Shown: in pieces, positions 1-9,218 of the stretch | Numbering within the stretch: position 1 is the stretch's first letter | How the letters are laid out: every line of letters starts with the position of its first letter | Assembly: GCF_001693275.1 (NCBI RefSeq) | Contig: NZ_CP016477.1 | Coordinates: 186,001 to 250,000, forward strand | Source: Picosynechococcus sp. PCC 7117 | GTDB lineage: Bacteria; Cyanobacteriota; Cyanobacteriia; Cyanobacteriales; MRBY01 | DNA length: 64,000 nucleotides | Direction of reading: 5' to 3' | The notes under the pieces: generated by a model | The model's database searches: none | What the model was told of the DNA's origin: nothing | The model's input: only the letters and a program-made list of their open reading frames with translations | Made by a program: the position numbers and the translations under genes

Positions 1-1
1 T

Positions 2-418
2 CTGCGGGTGCAATATTCTCCCCTCAAGGGTTGCACCATCGGCGGCGAGATTATTCCCCGGCTGATTGATGAAATTCCGATCCTGGCGGTGGCGGCCTGT
101 TTCGCAGCAGGAACAACGATCATCAAAGATGCTGAGGAGTTACGGGTCAAAGAAAGCGATCGCCTCGCAGTGATGGCCGCAGAATTGACGAAAATGGGCG
201 CGAATATTATCGAGCATCCCGACGGCCTAGAGATCATTGGGGGCGCCTCTTTAAACGGAGCAGAAATGGATAGCTACACTGACCATCGCATTGCCATGAG
301 TTTGGCGATCGCCGCTTTAAATGCCAAGGACGAAACCCGCATCCACCGGGCCGAAGCCGCTTCCATTTCCTATCCCACCTTTGTCGAAACCCTCACCAAC
401 GTTTGTCAGTTTGAATAA
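2..418 (+). CDS. aroA: 3-phosphoshikimate 1-carboxyvinyltransferase (EPSP synthase), C-terminal part
   Basis: This is the last 138 codons of EPSP synthase, which joins phosphoenolpyruvate to shikimate-3-phosphate in the chorismate pathway. The frame is open to the left edge, so the gene begins outside the window; the GTG at position 8 is an internal valine codon and not a start. Recognisable family segments are the KESDRL motif, the EELR just before it, and the DHRIAMS motif close to the C terminus, all typical of the C-terminal domain. The gene converges with the P450 gene on the other strand, with only nine bases between their stops and no clear terminator hairpin. Identity is secure from the conserved motifs; nothing can be said about its promoter. 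Confidence 0.95.
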   Translation: MRVQYSPLKGCTIGGEIIPRLIDEIPILAVAACFAAGTTIIKDAEELRVKESDRLAVMAAELTKMGANIIEHPDGLEIIGGASLNGAEMDSYTDHRIAMSLAIAALNAKDETRIHRAEAASISYPTFVETLTNVCQFE

Positions 419-427
419 ACGCCCAGG

Positions 428-1795
428 CTAGATTTTGCTGCCGTTAAAGCGCATTTTCACCCCCGTTGCAGGAGACAAAACTAACCCCTTGCGTTTGGCG
501 GCGACGGGCACTTGATCCAGTAGGGTTAAATCGGCTTGGGTGGCGATCGCCGCAAGACCTAAGCGCAACTCCACCATCGCTAAAGCTTCCCCGGCACAAC
601 GGCGCACACCGCCCCCAAAGGGCATAAATTCGTAGGGCGTAAACTGCCGTTCGAGAAACCGTTCAGGGCGAAATTCCCTGGGGTTGGGGTAGAGATCCGG
701 GTGTTGGTGGAGCAGATAAATTGACCCCATCAGCACCGTGCCCCCCTCAATGGAATAATCGAGCAACTGGGTGGTGGCAACAGCTTGACGAGCAAAAGTG
801 AACATCGCCACGGGATTAATCCGTAGGGTTTCATTGCAAACGGCTGCGAGGTAAGGCAAACGGTAAATATCCATCGGGTCAGGATTTTTGCCCAAGGCTG
901 TGATTTCGGCGCGGACTTTTACCATCACCTCCGGGTGGGTATGGAGCCAATAGGTGCCCCAGGCCATGGCGATCGCCGTCGTTTCGTGGCCCGCAAACAA
1001 CAGCAACATCAGCTCATCGCGTAACTGTTGATCGTCCATGGTGTTGCCCGCTTCGTCAGTGGCTGCCATCAGCAAAGACAAAATGTCAGTTCGCTCCGGG
1101 TCGGGGTGGGCGCGGCGTTCCTGCAATTCGGCGTAGATCAACTCATCTAGGGCCTGGCGATCGCGGATAAAACTGCCCCAGGGACTCCAGGCCCCCAAAT
1201 CCTTTTGTAGCGACGTGAAAAAGAGAAAACTATTGGCGATGGGCGAGGTAAACCGATTTAAAATCTTGCGGGTCATCGCCATAATCGGCGCGTAGCGATC
1301 GCCCCCCTGCACCCCAAAGACCACCTCAATGATCGTGCGCAGGGTAATCTTTTGGGTGATGTCCTGCATCTGGAAAGCTTGGCCCGGCTTTAGCTGGGAC
1401 AACTCCTCCTCAATAATTTGGGTAATGAGCGCCCCATAGTTGTGCATCCGCGCCCCGTGGAAGGCTGGCATGATCAACTTTCTTTCTTGTCGATGGCGAT
1501 CGCCGCTCAAACTCACCAAAGACCGTTGCCCAACCAGGGGTTCAATAATGCCGTTTAACTCCCCAGGGGCCGCAAAAGCCTGGTTACTATTACTGAGCAA
1601 CTGCCGCATCGCCTCAGGATGATAGGCCAAAACCAAGGGCTGGTCATAGCCTGCCGCTGGCATATAGGCGAGATCCGGTGCCAAACTTGCTAAGCGGGTT
1701 AAATATCCCACAGGATTCAACAACGATTGTAATTTTTGCTGAAATTTTCCCGTAGATAAACGCGGAATGGACTTGAATTCAGTGGCGATCGCCAT
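428..1795 (-). CDS. cytochrome P450 (CYP110-like)
   Basis: A 455-residue cytochrome P450, a haem-thiolate monooxygenase of unknown substrate. The I-helix AGHETT oxygen-activation motif, the ETLR (ExxR) K-helix motif and the haem-binding FGGGVRRCAG loop with the axial cysteine are all present, so the enzyme should be active. The open frame runs a further 40 codons upstream to 1915, but the ATG at 1795 gives a normal P450 length and starts just before the conserved N-terminal region, so I prefer it. There is no obvious membrane anchor. Resemblance to the cyanobacterial CYP110 group (fatty-acid or terpenoid oxidation) is from memory and tentative. No redox partner gene lies next to it. It is divergent from the LysR gene, sharing an AT-rich intergenic region. 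Confidence 0.9.
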   Translation of the reverse strand: MAIATEFKSIPRLSTGKFQQKLQSLLNPVGYLTRLASLAPDLAYMPAAGYDQPLVLAYHPEAMRQLLSNSNQAFAAPGELNGIIEPLVGQRSLVSLSGDRHRQERKLIMPAFHGARMHNYGALITQIIEEELSQLKPGQAFQMQDITQKITLRTIIEVVFGVQGGDRYAPIMAMTRKILNRFTSPIANSFLFFTSLQKDLGAWSPWGSFIRDRQALDELIYAELQERRAHPDPERTDILSLLMAATDEAGNTMDDQQLRDELMLLLFAGHETTAIAMAWGTYWLHTHPEVMVKVRAEITALGKNPDPMDIYRLPYLAAVCNETLRINPVAMFTFARQAVATTQLLDYSIEGGTVLMGSIYLLHQHPDLYPNPREFRPERFLERQFTPYEFMPFGGGVRRCAGEALAMVELRLGLAAIATQADLTLLDQVPVAAKRKGLVLSPATGVKMRFNGSKI

Positions 1796-1973
1796 AGGTT
1801 TGACTCGATAGGGTGAAGGGCCTTGTTTCCCTATTGTGACACTTTTGTCCAGAGAACCATACTCGCTAAAAACGTCCCTAAGCCAGAAAAAATCAGAGTT
1901 TGACGGGAAGCCCAAGGGAATTTTTATAAATTTTTCTTATATAGAACCGAAACTATGACGATATTTTCTTGTA

Positions 1974-2002
1974 TTGACTCTAGTCTATGGTATTGCTAAA
2001 CT
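1974..2002 (+). promoter_or_regulatory. putative promoter of the LysR regulator gene
   Basis: TTGACT (1974-1979) and TAAACT (1997-2002) are separated by exactly 17 bases, a good sigma-70-type match. The predicted transcript would start near 2009, about 27 bases before the TTG start codon at 2036, with the ribosome site CAGGAG in between. LysR-type regulators usually autoregulate through sites overlapping this kind of promoter, but no operator can be assigned with confidence. Confidence 0.55.
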
Positions 2003-2035
2003 CAGGCATAACAGCACAAGTTCAGGAGTAAACCC

Positions 2036-2971
2036 TTGATCCCTGCAACTCTCCACCAACTGAAGGTGTTTGAAACTACGGCTCGCCACGGCAGTTTTAC
2101 CAAGGCAGCGGAGGAATTATCAATCACCCAACCGACGGTTTCTGGACAAGTGAAACAACTGACCCAGACCATCGGCATGCCACTGTTTGAACATATTGGC
2201 AGAAAGCTATATCTCACAGAAGCAGGTGAGGAACTCCTCGCAACCTGCCAAGAAATCTTTGAACGGTTGGATAACTTTGAGATGAAGTTGGCCGCCCTGC
2301 AGGGAGCGAAACGGGGTCAACTCCGCCTTGGGGTAATCACCACAACCAAATATTTTGTGCCGCGTATCCTGGGGGAATTTTGCCAAGATTACCCAGATAT
2401 TGACGTGTCTTTGCAGGTGATCAATCACCAACAGCTCCATGATCGGATGGCGAATAATCTAGATGATCTCTACATCCTGAGTAATTTGCCCGATGATCTT
2501 GATGTCCATGCGCAAGCATTTTTGGACAATCCCTTGGTGGTGGTCGCCCGCGCCGATCATCCCCTGGCTTGCCAGAAAAATCTCCCTCTGTCTGTGTTGG
2601 ACGGGGCCGATTTTGTGACGCGGGAAATGGGGTCGGGGACACGACTCGCGGTCGAAAAACTCCTGGCAGAACATGATGTGTCGGTGCAGGTGCGCCTGGA
2701 ACTGGGGTCAAATGAGGCGATTAAACAGGCGATCGCCGGTGGTCTAGGGATTTCTGTCTTGTCCCGCCATACTTTGATCACGGAGCCTCCCCACGGCGAA
2801 TTAACGGTGTTGGATGTGGAGCATTTTCCGATCCAGCGCCATTGGTATGTTGCCTACCTCGCCGGGAAACAACTGTCGGTGATTGCCCAAGCCTTTTTGG
2901 AGTTTATGGTCCGGTCTAGCCAGAAAACTCTCGAAAACTCAGGGCGGCGATCGCTTGCTCTGCAACCCTAA
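2036..2971 (+). CDS. ndhR: LysR-type regulator of inorganic carbon uptake (NdhR/CcmR-like)
   Basis: A 311-residue LysR-family transcription factor. The N-terminal winged helix-turn-helix (about residues 1-65, with SFTKAAEELSITQPTVSGQVKQL as its core) is followed by a LysR substrate-binding domain (about 90-295). The start is TTG, chosen because a ribosome site (CAGGAG) lies seven bases upstream and the family's first residues (TLHQLKVFE) follow directly. Its position immediately upstream of and co-directional with ndhF3-ndhD3-cupA-cupS matches NdhR/CcmR, the repressor of low-CO2 genes that responds to 2-oxoglutarate and 2-phosphoglycolate in other cyanobacteria. The paralogues RbcR and CmpR are similar, so assignment to NdhR rests mainly on neighbourhood. 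Confidence 0.85.
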   Translation: MIPATLHQLKVFETTARHGSFTKAAEELSITQPTVSGQVKQLTQTIGMPLFEHIGRKLYLTEAGEELLATCQEIFERLDNFEMKLAALQGAKRGQLRLGVITTTKYFVPRILGEFCQDYPDIDVSLQVINHQQLHDRMANNLDDLYILSNLPDDLDVHAQAFLDNPLVVVARADHPLACQKNLPLSVLDGADFVTREMGSGTRLAVEKLLAEHDVSVQVRLELGSNEAIKQAIAGGLGISVLSRHTLITEPPHGELTVLDVEHFPIQRHWYVAYLAGKQLSVIAQAFLEFMVRSSQKTLENSGRRSLALQP

Positions 2972-2983
2972 AAGCTCAAAATT

Positions 2984-3034
2984 GTTGGGCCATTTCCCGT
3001 GCCTTTGGTAGGTCGAAGTTGGTAATTGCCCAAC
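2984..3034. repeat. 7-bp inverted repeat between the regulator and ndhF3
   Basis: GTTGGGC (2984-2990) and GCCCAAC (3028-3034) form a perfect inverted repeat with a 37-base spacer in the only intergenic region between the LysR gene and ndhF3. It could be a regulator contact site or a weak hairpin. No good promoter hexamers were identified nearby, so its role is uncertain. Confidence 0.3.
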
Positions 3035-3098
3035 CAGTAAAAAAGATGGGTCATCAGCCCGCTTTTTCCTAAGCAAATTATTTCAGCGTCATCGTCAT

Positions 3099-4949
3099 AT
3101 GAATACTTTTTTCAGTCAGAGTGTCTGGCTTGTTCCCTGCTATCCTTTGCTGGGAATGGGTCTATCGGCACTATGGATGCCGAGCATCACCCGAAAAACA
3201 GGGCCACGGCCTGCGGGCTACGTCAATATGTTGCTTACTTTCATGGCCCTAGTCCATAGTTGTCTTGCCTTTATCGAGCGATGGGAACAGCCCGCCCTAA
3301 AACCATCGTTAACTTGGCTCCAGGCGGCGGACTTGACCCTCAGCATTGACCTCGATATTTCCAGCATTACTATCGGGGCGCTGATTCTGATCGCCGGGAT
3401 TAATTTACTCGCCCAACTCTATGCCGTGGCCTACTTAGAAATGGATTGGGGCTGGGCGAGATTTTTCGCGACCATGAGCTTATTTGAAGCGGGGATGTGT
3501 GCCTTGGTGCTCTGTAATTCCCTTTTCTTTAGCTATGTGGTACTCGAAATTTTGACCCTCGGTACTTATCTGTTAATTGGCTATTGGTTTAACCAGTCCC
3601 TGGTGGTCACGGGGGCACGGGATGCGTTTCTAACAAAACGGGTCGGCGATCTGTTCTTGCTGATGGGGGTTGTGGCTCTGTTGCCCCTTGCTGGTACTTG
3701 GAATTTTGATGGTCTGGCTGAATGGGCGGCAACGGCAGAACTCGATCCGACTTTGGCAACGCTGCTTTGCTTGGCCTTAATTGCGGGGCCGTTGGGGAAA
3801 TGCGCTCAATTTCCTTTACACCTCTGGCTTGATGAGGCGATGGAAAGTCCTGTCCCGGCAACGGTGGTGCGGAATAGTCTCGTGGTTGGTACTGGAGCCT
3901 GGGTGCTGATTAAGTTGCAGCCGATTTTTGCCCTCTCGGATTTTGCTTCTACTTTTATGATCGCGATTGGGGCAACGACGGCCTTGGGGGCGGCCATGGT
4001 GGCGATCGCCCAAATTGATATCAAACGTTCTTTGTCCTATTCCGTCAGTGCCTACATGGGCATGGTCTTTATGGCGGTGGGTTCCCAACAGGATCAAACG
4101 ACATTGGTCTTGCTGCTCACCTATGGCGTGGCGATGGCGATTCTCGTGATGGCGATCGGTGGCGTTGTTTTAGTCAATATCAGCCAAGATTTAACCCAAT
4201 ATGGCGGCCTCTGGTCACGGCGACCGATTACAGGGATTTGCTACCTTGTCGGTGCGGCTTCCCTCGTTGCCCTACCGCCGTTTGGTGGATTCTGGAGCCT
4301 GGCCCAACTGACAACAAATTTTTGGAAAACCAGTCCGATTCTGGCCGTGATTTTGATTACGGTCAATGCCTTGACTTCCTTTAGTATCATGCGAGAATTT
4401 GGCCTAATTTTTGGCGGTAAGCCGAAGCAGATGACCGTGCGATCGCCAGAAGGATTATGGGCCTTAGTCTTGCCGATGGTGATTCTTGCGGGTTTCGCCC
4501 TCCACAGTCCTTTTATTCTGGCGAAACTGAATTTTCTGCCGGATTGGCACCAGTTGAATCTGCCCCTAGCTGCAGTTTTGATTATTTCGACCATGGTCGG
4601 TGGCGGTACCGCGATGTATCTCTATCTCAATGAAAAAATCAGTAAACCGATCCATGTTTTTTCAGATCCGGTGCGGGAATTTTTCGCCAAGGATTTGTAC
4701 ACAGCAGAGTTGTATAAAAACACAGTTATTTTTGCCGTTGCCTTGATTTCCAAAATCATTGACTGGTTAGACCGCTATTTTGTCGATGGGGTGATCAACT
4801 TTCTCGGTTTAGCAACCCTTTTCGGTGGCCAAAGTTTGAAATATAACAACTCTGGGCAAAGCCAATCCTATGCCCTCTCAATTGTGGCCGGTATTCTCCT
4901 CTTTATTGCCGCTTTATCGTATCCCTTGCTGAAGCATTGGCAATTTTAA
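3099..4949 (+). CDS. ndhF3: NAD(P)H-quinone oxidoreductase subunit F3 (NDH-1MS)
   Basis: A 616-residue polytopic membrane protein of the NuoL/NdhF (proton-translocating antiporter-like) family. It belongs to the NDH-1MS complex in the thylakoid membrane, which drives high-affinity CO2 hydration under low inorganic carbon. Hydrophobic helices fill the whole length, with the typical core containing KRVGDLFLLMG and PLHLWLDEAMESPVPATVV (family signature around residues 180-260). The F3 rather than F1 assignment comes from the short length and from the following ndhD3, cupA and cupS genes. Start ATG at 3099. The gap to ndhD3 is 55 bases, consistent with one transcript starting upstream of this gene under control of the neighbouring LysR protein. 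Confidence 0.93.
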   Translation: MNTFFSQSVWLVPCYPLLGMGLSALWMPSITRKTGPRPAGYVNMLLTFMALVHSCLAFIERWEQPALKPSLTWLQAADLTLSIDLDISSITIGALILIAGINLLAQLYAVAYLEMDWGWARFFATMSLFEAGMCALVLCNSLFFSYVVLEILTLGTYLLIGYWFNQSLVVTGARDAFLTKRVGDLFLLMGVVALLPLAGTWNFDGLAEWAATAELDPTLATLLCLALIAGPLGKCAQFPLHLWLDEAMESPVPATVVRNSLVVGTGAWVLIKLQPIFALSDFASTFMIAIGATTALGAAMVAIAQIDIKRSLSYSVSAYMGMVFMAVGSQQDQTTLVLLLTYGVAMAILVMAIGGVVLVNISQDLTQYGGLWSRRPITGICYLVGAASLVALPPFGGFWSLAQLTTNFWKTSPILAVILITVNALTSFSIMREFGLIFGGKPKQMTVRSPEGLWALVLPMVILAGFALHSPFILAKLNFLPDWHQLNLPLAAVLIISTMVGGGTAMYLYLNEKISKPIHVFSDPVREFFAKDLYTAELYKNTVIFAVALISKIIDWLDRYFVDGVINFLGLATLFGGQSLKYNNSGQSQSYALSIVAGILLFIAALSYPLLKHWQF

Positions 4950-5004
4950 AGGGGGATGTGTTAACGATTTTCGCTGAAATATTTATGACCTTCTCCGAAA
5001 GATT

Positions 5005-6501
5005 ATGCTGAGTTTCTTACTGTTTTTACCGCTCGTCGGCATTGGGGCGATCGCCCTTTTCCCCAGGCCCCTGACCCGGATTGTGGCAACGGTGTTTACG
5101 GTTGTTACCCTGGCGATCAGTAGTGGCTTATTGATTAACCTCAACCTCCAAGATGCTGGTATGCAATATACCGAATTCCATAATTGGTTAAGCATCCTGG
5201 GCCTCAACTATAACCTCGGTGTGGACGGTTTATCTTTGCCGCTGATTGTCCTAAATAGTTTGCTGACATTGGTCGCGATCTATAGCATTGGTGAAAGCAA
5301 CCACCGTCCGAAGCTTTATTACTCCCTCATTTTGTTGATTAATAGTGGAATTACAGGGGCTTTGATTGCCAATAACCTGTTGCTCTTTTTCCTCTTTTAC
5401 GAAATTGAGTTGATTCCTTTTTACTTACTGATTGCCATTTGGGGTGGCGAGAAAAAAGGATATGCCTCGACTAAATTTTTGATTTACACTGCCATTTCTG
5501 GACTCTGTGTATTAGCGGCATTTTTAGGGATTGTGTGGCTTAGTCAATCGAGCAATTTTGACTTTGAGAATTTAACCCTAGAAAATCTTGAATTTAATAC
5601 CAAGGTAATCCTGCTCACGATTTTGTTGATTGGCTTTGGGATTAAAATTCCCCTTGTGCCTTTACACACCTGGCTGCCCGACGCCTATGTAGAAGCAAAT
5701 CCAGCGGTAACAGTTCTGTTGGGTGGTGTTTTTGCGAAATTGGGCACCTATGGTTTGGTGCGCTTCGGTTTGCAACTGTTCCCGGATGTGTGGTCTACGG
5801 TTTCCCCCGCCCTCGCAGTCATTGGTACGGTGAGTGTGATGTATGGTTCCCTGGCGGCGATCGCCCAACGGGATCTCAAGCGGATGGTGGCCTACAGTTC
5901 CATCGGTCACATGGGTTATATCTTGGTTTCGACCGCCGCCGGAACAGAGTTAAGCTTGCTCGGTGCCGTGGCGCAAATGATTAGCCACAGTTTAATTCTG
6001 GCGCTGTTGTTCCACCTCGTCGGCATTATCGAACGCAAAGTTGGCACGCGGGATTTGGATGTGTTGAATGGCTTGATGAATCCGGTACGGGGTTTGCCCC
6101 TCACCAGTAGCTTGCTAATTTTGGCAGGAATGGCGAGTGCCGGGATTCCTGGCTTGGTCGGTTTTGTCGCGGAATTCCTGGTGTTCCAAGGTAGCTTTAG
6201 CCGTTTCCCGATTCCGACCCTGTTCTGCATCATTGCCTCTGGTCTAACGGCGGTTTACTTTGTGATTTTGCTCAACCGCACCTGTTTCGGTCGCCTCGAC
6301 AGTCACACCGCCTACTACCCCAAAGTTTTCGCCAGTGAAAAAATTCCGGCGATCGCCTTGACGGTCATTATCCTTTTCCTTGGTTTACAACCCGCCTGGC
6401 TCACCCGCTGGATCGAACCGACCACTAGCCAATTCATTGCCGCCATTCCCACGGTTCAGACCATTGCCTTGACTCCCGCTGAATTGTCGAAAGCACCCTA
6501 G
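5005..6501 (+). CDS. ndhD3: NAD(P)H-quinone oxidoreductase subunit D3 (NDH-1MS)
   Basis: A 498-residue NuoM/NdhD family membrane subunit. The family landmarks are a buried FYEIELIPFYLLIAIWGG segment (about residue 130) with the conserved glutamates, and the KIPLVPLHTWLPDAYVEA segment (about residue 215) with a conserved lysine. Together with NdhF3 it forms the distal membrane arm that docks CupA. It is the second gene of the four-gene CO2-uptake cassette. D3 (inducible, CupA partner) is preferred over D4 (constitutive, CupB partner) because cupA and cupS follow directly. Confidence 0.94.
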   Translation: MLSFLLFLPLVGIGAIALFPRPLTRIVATVFTVVTLAISSGLLINLNLQDAGMQYTEFHNWLSILGLNYNLGVDGLSLPLIVLNSLLTLVAIYSIGESNHRPKLYYSLILLINSGITGALIANNLLLFFLFYEIELIPFYLLIAIWGGEKKGYASTKFLIYTAISGLCVLAAFLGIVWLSQSSNFDFENLTLENLEFNTKVILLTILLIGFGIKIPLVPLHTWLPDAYVEANPAVTVLLGGVFAKLGTYGLVRFGLQLFPDVWSTVSPALAVIGTVSVMYGSLAAIAQRDLKRMVAYSSIGHMGYILVSTAAGTELSLLGAVAQMISHSLILALLFHLVGIIERKVGTRDLDVLNGLMNPVRGLPLTSSLLILAGMASAGIPGLVGFVAEFLVFQGSFSRFPIPTLFCIIASGLTAVYFVILLNRTCFGRLDSHTAYYPKVFASEKIPAIALTVIILFLGLQPAWLTRWIEPTTSQFIAAIPTVQTIALTPAELSKAP

Positions 6502-6560
6502 TCAATCAGACGTTCTCGCTTGACCGATTCGCCCAGCATTTTCCTCAGGAACAAAGCACT

Positions 6561-7844
6561 ATGATCACCACGAAAATTCCCCCTTCAACCCATCCCCATG
6601 CTGATGTAATTCATCGCCTCGAAGCCGGGGGATCGATGTTACCCGACACCCCCGAAAACCTGATGCAGATTATCGGCATCTACAAAGCCTATGCCGTACC
6701 GATGGATTTCTACTGGCGGGATCTGCTGTACATTGCGGAACAAGTTTTCTTAGAGCCTTTTCGCTTCTTTAAATACTTCATTTCCGACGAATATCTAGAA
6801 CGGCAAAACCACTACGCGGGTGATCAAGCTGATCTCCGCATTTGGCGCGGCACAGGCTCAGCTCACCCGGAACTGTTGGAATTTATGAAAAAAGGGGAAA
6901 CCTTTAAATCCTCTAAACTCTTCCATCACCTGTTCCACGACCGGATCAACATGGAATTCGCCGAAGCCTGTATGCGGGCAATGCTGTGGCATGGGCGGGA
7001 CATGGGCCTGGGTAAATTTGATGCCTACCTCGATTCTGACGAATATAAAGCCAACGCCGACCGCGCGATCAAAGCCTACTTCAAGAAAAACCCGGTCATG
7101 TTGGGCTTATATAAACTTTTCCCCGATATGTTCCTGGAGCAGGTGCGCGAACTCTCCTATTACGCCAACCTCGGACTGTTTTGGGAGGTGATGGCCCCCG
7201 TCTTCTTTGAAATGTCCGATATCTACGATGAAGGCGGCTTTAAAGGTGTCCCCGATGCGATGAATTTTTTGGTGAATGGCATTTTTGCGATCGCCGGCCG
7301 ACCCATTTACCACCACGTCTATATCGATGGGGAATGTTTTGAAATTATTCCCAAATCCCAAGGCTTTACTTGGCTCTACGAAGCGGCCTTACCCTACGTC
7401 GAAGCCGTGTTTTACCGCACCGCACCTTTCCGGGGGACAAAATCCTACAATGCCCAGGCCCATGAAGTCCCCGACGAGCAGAAGGATTTCCACTACGGTA
7501 TTTTGTACGCCGATGTATTTCCCGTAGGAACCGCCGGCATTCCGCCGACATTGTTGATGGATGATATGTATCACTTCCTGCCGCAATATCTGAAGGATTA
7601 CTACAAGGAACATTGCCGGGGCGAAGATGATGAGCTGATCCAATTGGGCATTACCTTCCAGCGGTCGATGTACAACGTCACCTCTGCGGTGATTCAAGCC
7701 CTACGGACAGCCTTGCTTTATCCCCTTGATGATCCCAATCCGAAACATTTACAGAAAAACCGTGAATTTTTTGAAGCCCAAATGGATCGGTTTCTCCGGC
7801 CAGAAGCCCGCTTACGGGACATTCAAAACGCAGAATATCGTTAA
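6561..7844 (+). CDS. cupA: CO2 hydration protein CupA (ChpY)
   Basis: A 427-residue soluble or peripheral protein of the CupA/ChpY family. In the known NDH-1MS complex it carries out electron-flow-driven conversion of CO2 to bicarbonate, acting as a carbonic-anhydrase-like subunit on the NdhF3/NdhD3 arm. The sequence is rich in histidine, cysteine and aromatic residues (for example the HHLFHDRINMEFAEACMR region near residue 120 and YHHVYIDGECFE near 250), as expected for a metal-binding enzyme. No membrane helices were seen. ATG at 6561, 59 bases after ndhD3. The high conservation across the family and the gene order leave little doubt; CupB is the alternative paralogue but is not normally linked to ndhF3. 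Confidence 0.94.
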   Translation: MITTKIPPSTHPHADVIHRLEAGGSMLPDTPENLMQIIGIYKAYAVPMDFYWRDLLYIAEQVFLEPFRFFKYFISDEYLERQNHYAGDQADLRIWRGTGSAHPELLEFMKKGETFKSSKLFHHLFHDRINMEFAEACMRAMLWHGRDMGLGKFDAYLDSDEYKANADRAIKAYFKKNPVMLGLYKLFPDMFLEQVRELSYYANLGLFWEVMAPVFFEMSDIYDEGGFKGVPDAMNFLVNGIFAIAGRPIYHHVYIDGECFEIIPKSQGFTWLYEAALPYVEAVFYRTAPFRGTKSYNAQAHEVPDEQKDFHYGILYADVFPVGTAGIPPTLLMDDMYHFLPQYLKDYYKEHCRGEDDELIQLGITFQRSMYNVTSAVIQALRTALLYPLDDPNPKHLQKNREFFEAQMDRFLRPEARLRDIQNAEYR

Positions 7845-7887
7845 TCTATTTTGAATTTCTTTTATTTAGTCAATCGGAGTTTAAACA

Positions 7888-8289
7888 ATGCCAAGTATTG
7901 TGGATATTGCGGTTAATAATGAGGGTTTTTCGACCCTGGTGGCCGCCGTGCAAGCCGCAGGTTTAGTGGAAACCTTAGCCGGAGAAGGGGATTTTACCGT
8001 CTTTGCGCCCAACGATGACGCTTTCGCCAAATTGCCGCCGGGCACAGTACAAACCCTTGTGCAAAATCCGCCCCAGTTAGCGCGCATTCTTACTTATCAC
8101 GTCGCAGCGGGACGCTTAACTAAGGATGATTTAATCAAACTTGGGGAAGTGACTTCCATCGAAGGTTCCCCCATTCCCATTAATGGTGAAGATGATTTTG
8201 AGGTCAAAAATGCAACGGTTTTAGCGGCCGACATCGAAGCTGACAATGGCATTATTCATGTAATTGATAATGTTATTTTGATGGGCTGA
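7888..8289 (+). CDS. cupS: CupS, fasciclin-domain subunit of NDH-1MS
   Basis: A 133-residue protein made of a single fasciclin (FAS1) domain: the [15 protein letters not shown] stretch (residues about 32-46) and the later [11 protein letters not shown] and [12 protein letters not shown] segments are the two classic FAS1 blocks. There is no signal peptide, so it is cytoplasmic or stromal, as CupS of NDH-1MS is. It is the last gene of the cassette and is followed by a strong hairpin. Its role in the complex is probably structural or accessory; the catalytic role is given to CupA. Confidence 0.93.
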   Translation: MPSIVDIAVNNEGFSTLVAAVQAAGLVETLAGEGDFTVFAPNDDAFAKLPPGTVQTLVQNPPQLARILTYHVAAGRLTKDDLIKLGEVTSIEGSPIPINGEDDFEVKNATVLAADIEADNGIIHVIDNVILMG

Positions 8290-8311
8290 TTTTTGTCTCA
8301 TTATTTAAAAC

Positions 8312-8352
8312 AGTAGGAGTCTACCATGGTAAACCCCTACTACAAATTTTTT
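8312..8352 (+). terminator. Rho-independent-type terminator after cupS
   Basis: AGTAGG (8312-8317) pairs with CCTACT (8336-8341), with a second internal palindrome TACCATGGTA, and is followed by a T-rich run. It lies between convergent genes, 22 bases after the cupS stop, and probably ends the NDH-1MS transcript. Confidence 0.7.
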
Positions 8353-8368
8353 GGTTAAATTTAACAGT

Positions 8369-9184
8369 CTATGGCGTGGTGATCGCGGCGAGTTTTTCTT
8401 CGTATTCCTGCAGATCTAATGCCCCGGAGAAGGTTTCAAATTTCCCAGTTTCCGTCGATGCCAAAATAAAGAAAGGCGTACCGTTTAGACCCAACTGTTG
8501 AGCCAGTTCAAGATCCTGTTGAATAGCCGGTTGGGCATTTTGGCGATCGCCTTCAAACTTTTCTAGATCCAGACCTAGATTTGTCGCAATTTCTTGGTAG
8601 AGTTCTTCCCCAAGACGGTCTTGATTTTCAAAAAGCTGATCATGGTATTCCCAGAATTTCCCCTGTTGTTGGGCGGCCCAAGATGCCTCTGCTGCCGGGA
8701 TTGCTTGGGGGTGAATTTGAGCCAAAGGCAAGTGCTTATAGACAAGAGTAACAGTGTCACTGTTTTGAGCCATAAACGTTTGCAAAGTGCTATGGGCGCG
8801 GGCACAGAACGGACATTCAAAGTCAGAAAATTCGATCAAGACCACGTTCAGATCCTCAGCACCCAGGGTGGGGCTATCGCCAATGACCGTCTGTGGTTCC
8901 GTCAAGACCTGCTGTTGAAAATCCTCAGCCGCCTTTTGTTGTTCTTCCTGTTGGGCCTGTTGTTGGGAGAGTTGGTAGTTTTGTACCGCATCAATCAACA
9001 CTTGGGGATTGTCCCGAATCACCTGGAGGATTTGCGCTTCCAGTTCCGGATCGACATTGACATCCGCTTGGGCTGTCTCTTGATCGCCATTACAGCCCCA
9101 GAGACCAAACCCAAGACAAAGGGCAGAAAAAAGGACAAGCATTTTTCGGGAAAAACCTTGCCCCATAGATAACGAAAGAATCAT
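8369..9184 (-). CDS. DsbA-like thiol oxidoreductase lipoprotein
   Basis: A 271-residue exported protein with a thioredoxin-fold DsbA/DsbG-like domain (about residues 95-268) holding the redox motif CPFC after FSDFE. The N terminus is a lipoprotein signal: a basic region, a hydrophobic core and a lipobox ending LWGC, so the mature protein should be tethered to a membrane facing the periplasm or lumen side. A glutamine/glutamate-rich linker (QQQAQQEEQQ) separates anchor and domain. The likely role is disulfide formation or exchange in exported proteins. A second ATG six codons downstream (9166) would give an equally good signal peptide. It stands alone on this strand after the aminotransferase gene. 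Confidence 0.88.
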   Translation of the reverse strand: MILSLSMGQGFSRKMLVLFSALCLGFGLWGCNGDQETAQADVNVDPELEAQILQVIRDNPQVLIDAVQNYQLSQQQAQQEEQQKAAEDFQQQVLTEPQTVIGDSPTLGAEDLNVVLIEFSDFECPFCARAHSTLQTFMAQNSDTVTLVYKHLPLAQIHPQAIPAAEASWAAQQQGKFWEYHDQLFENQDRLGEELYQEIATNLGLDLEKFEGDRQNAQPAIQQDLELAQQLGLNGTPFFILASTETGKFETFSGALDLQEYEEKLAAITTP

Positions 9185-9218
9185 TAGATCTTCAATAAAA
9201 ATTGCGCTTCTAGTCTAT

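Noticed and set aside
8-10. GTG at the beginning of the window as an aroA start
   Set aside because: The reading frame stays open to the window edge and the encoded part is only the C-terminal third of EPSP synthase.
2421-2781. Minus-strand open frames across the LysR gene
   Set aside because: They are antisense shadows of a well-supported gene, with proline/arginine-rich, low-complexity translation.
8594-9172. 192-residue plus-strand frame across the DsbA-like gene
   Set aside because: It is the antisense of a lipoprotein gene with clear lipobox and CPFC motif; its own translation has no recognisable features.
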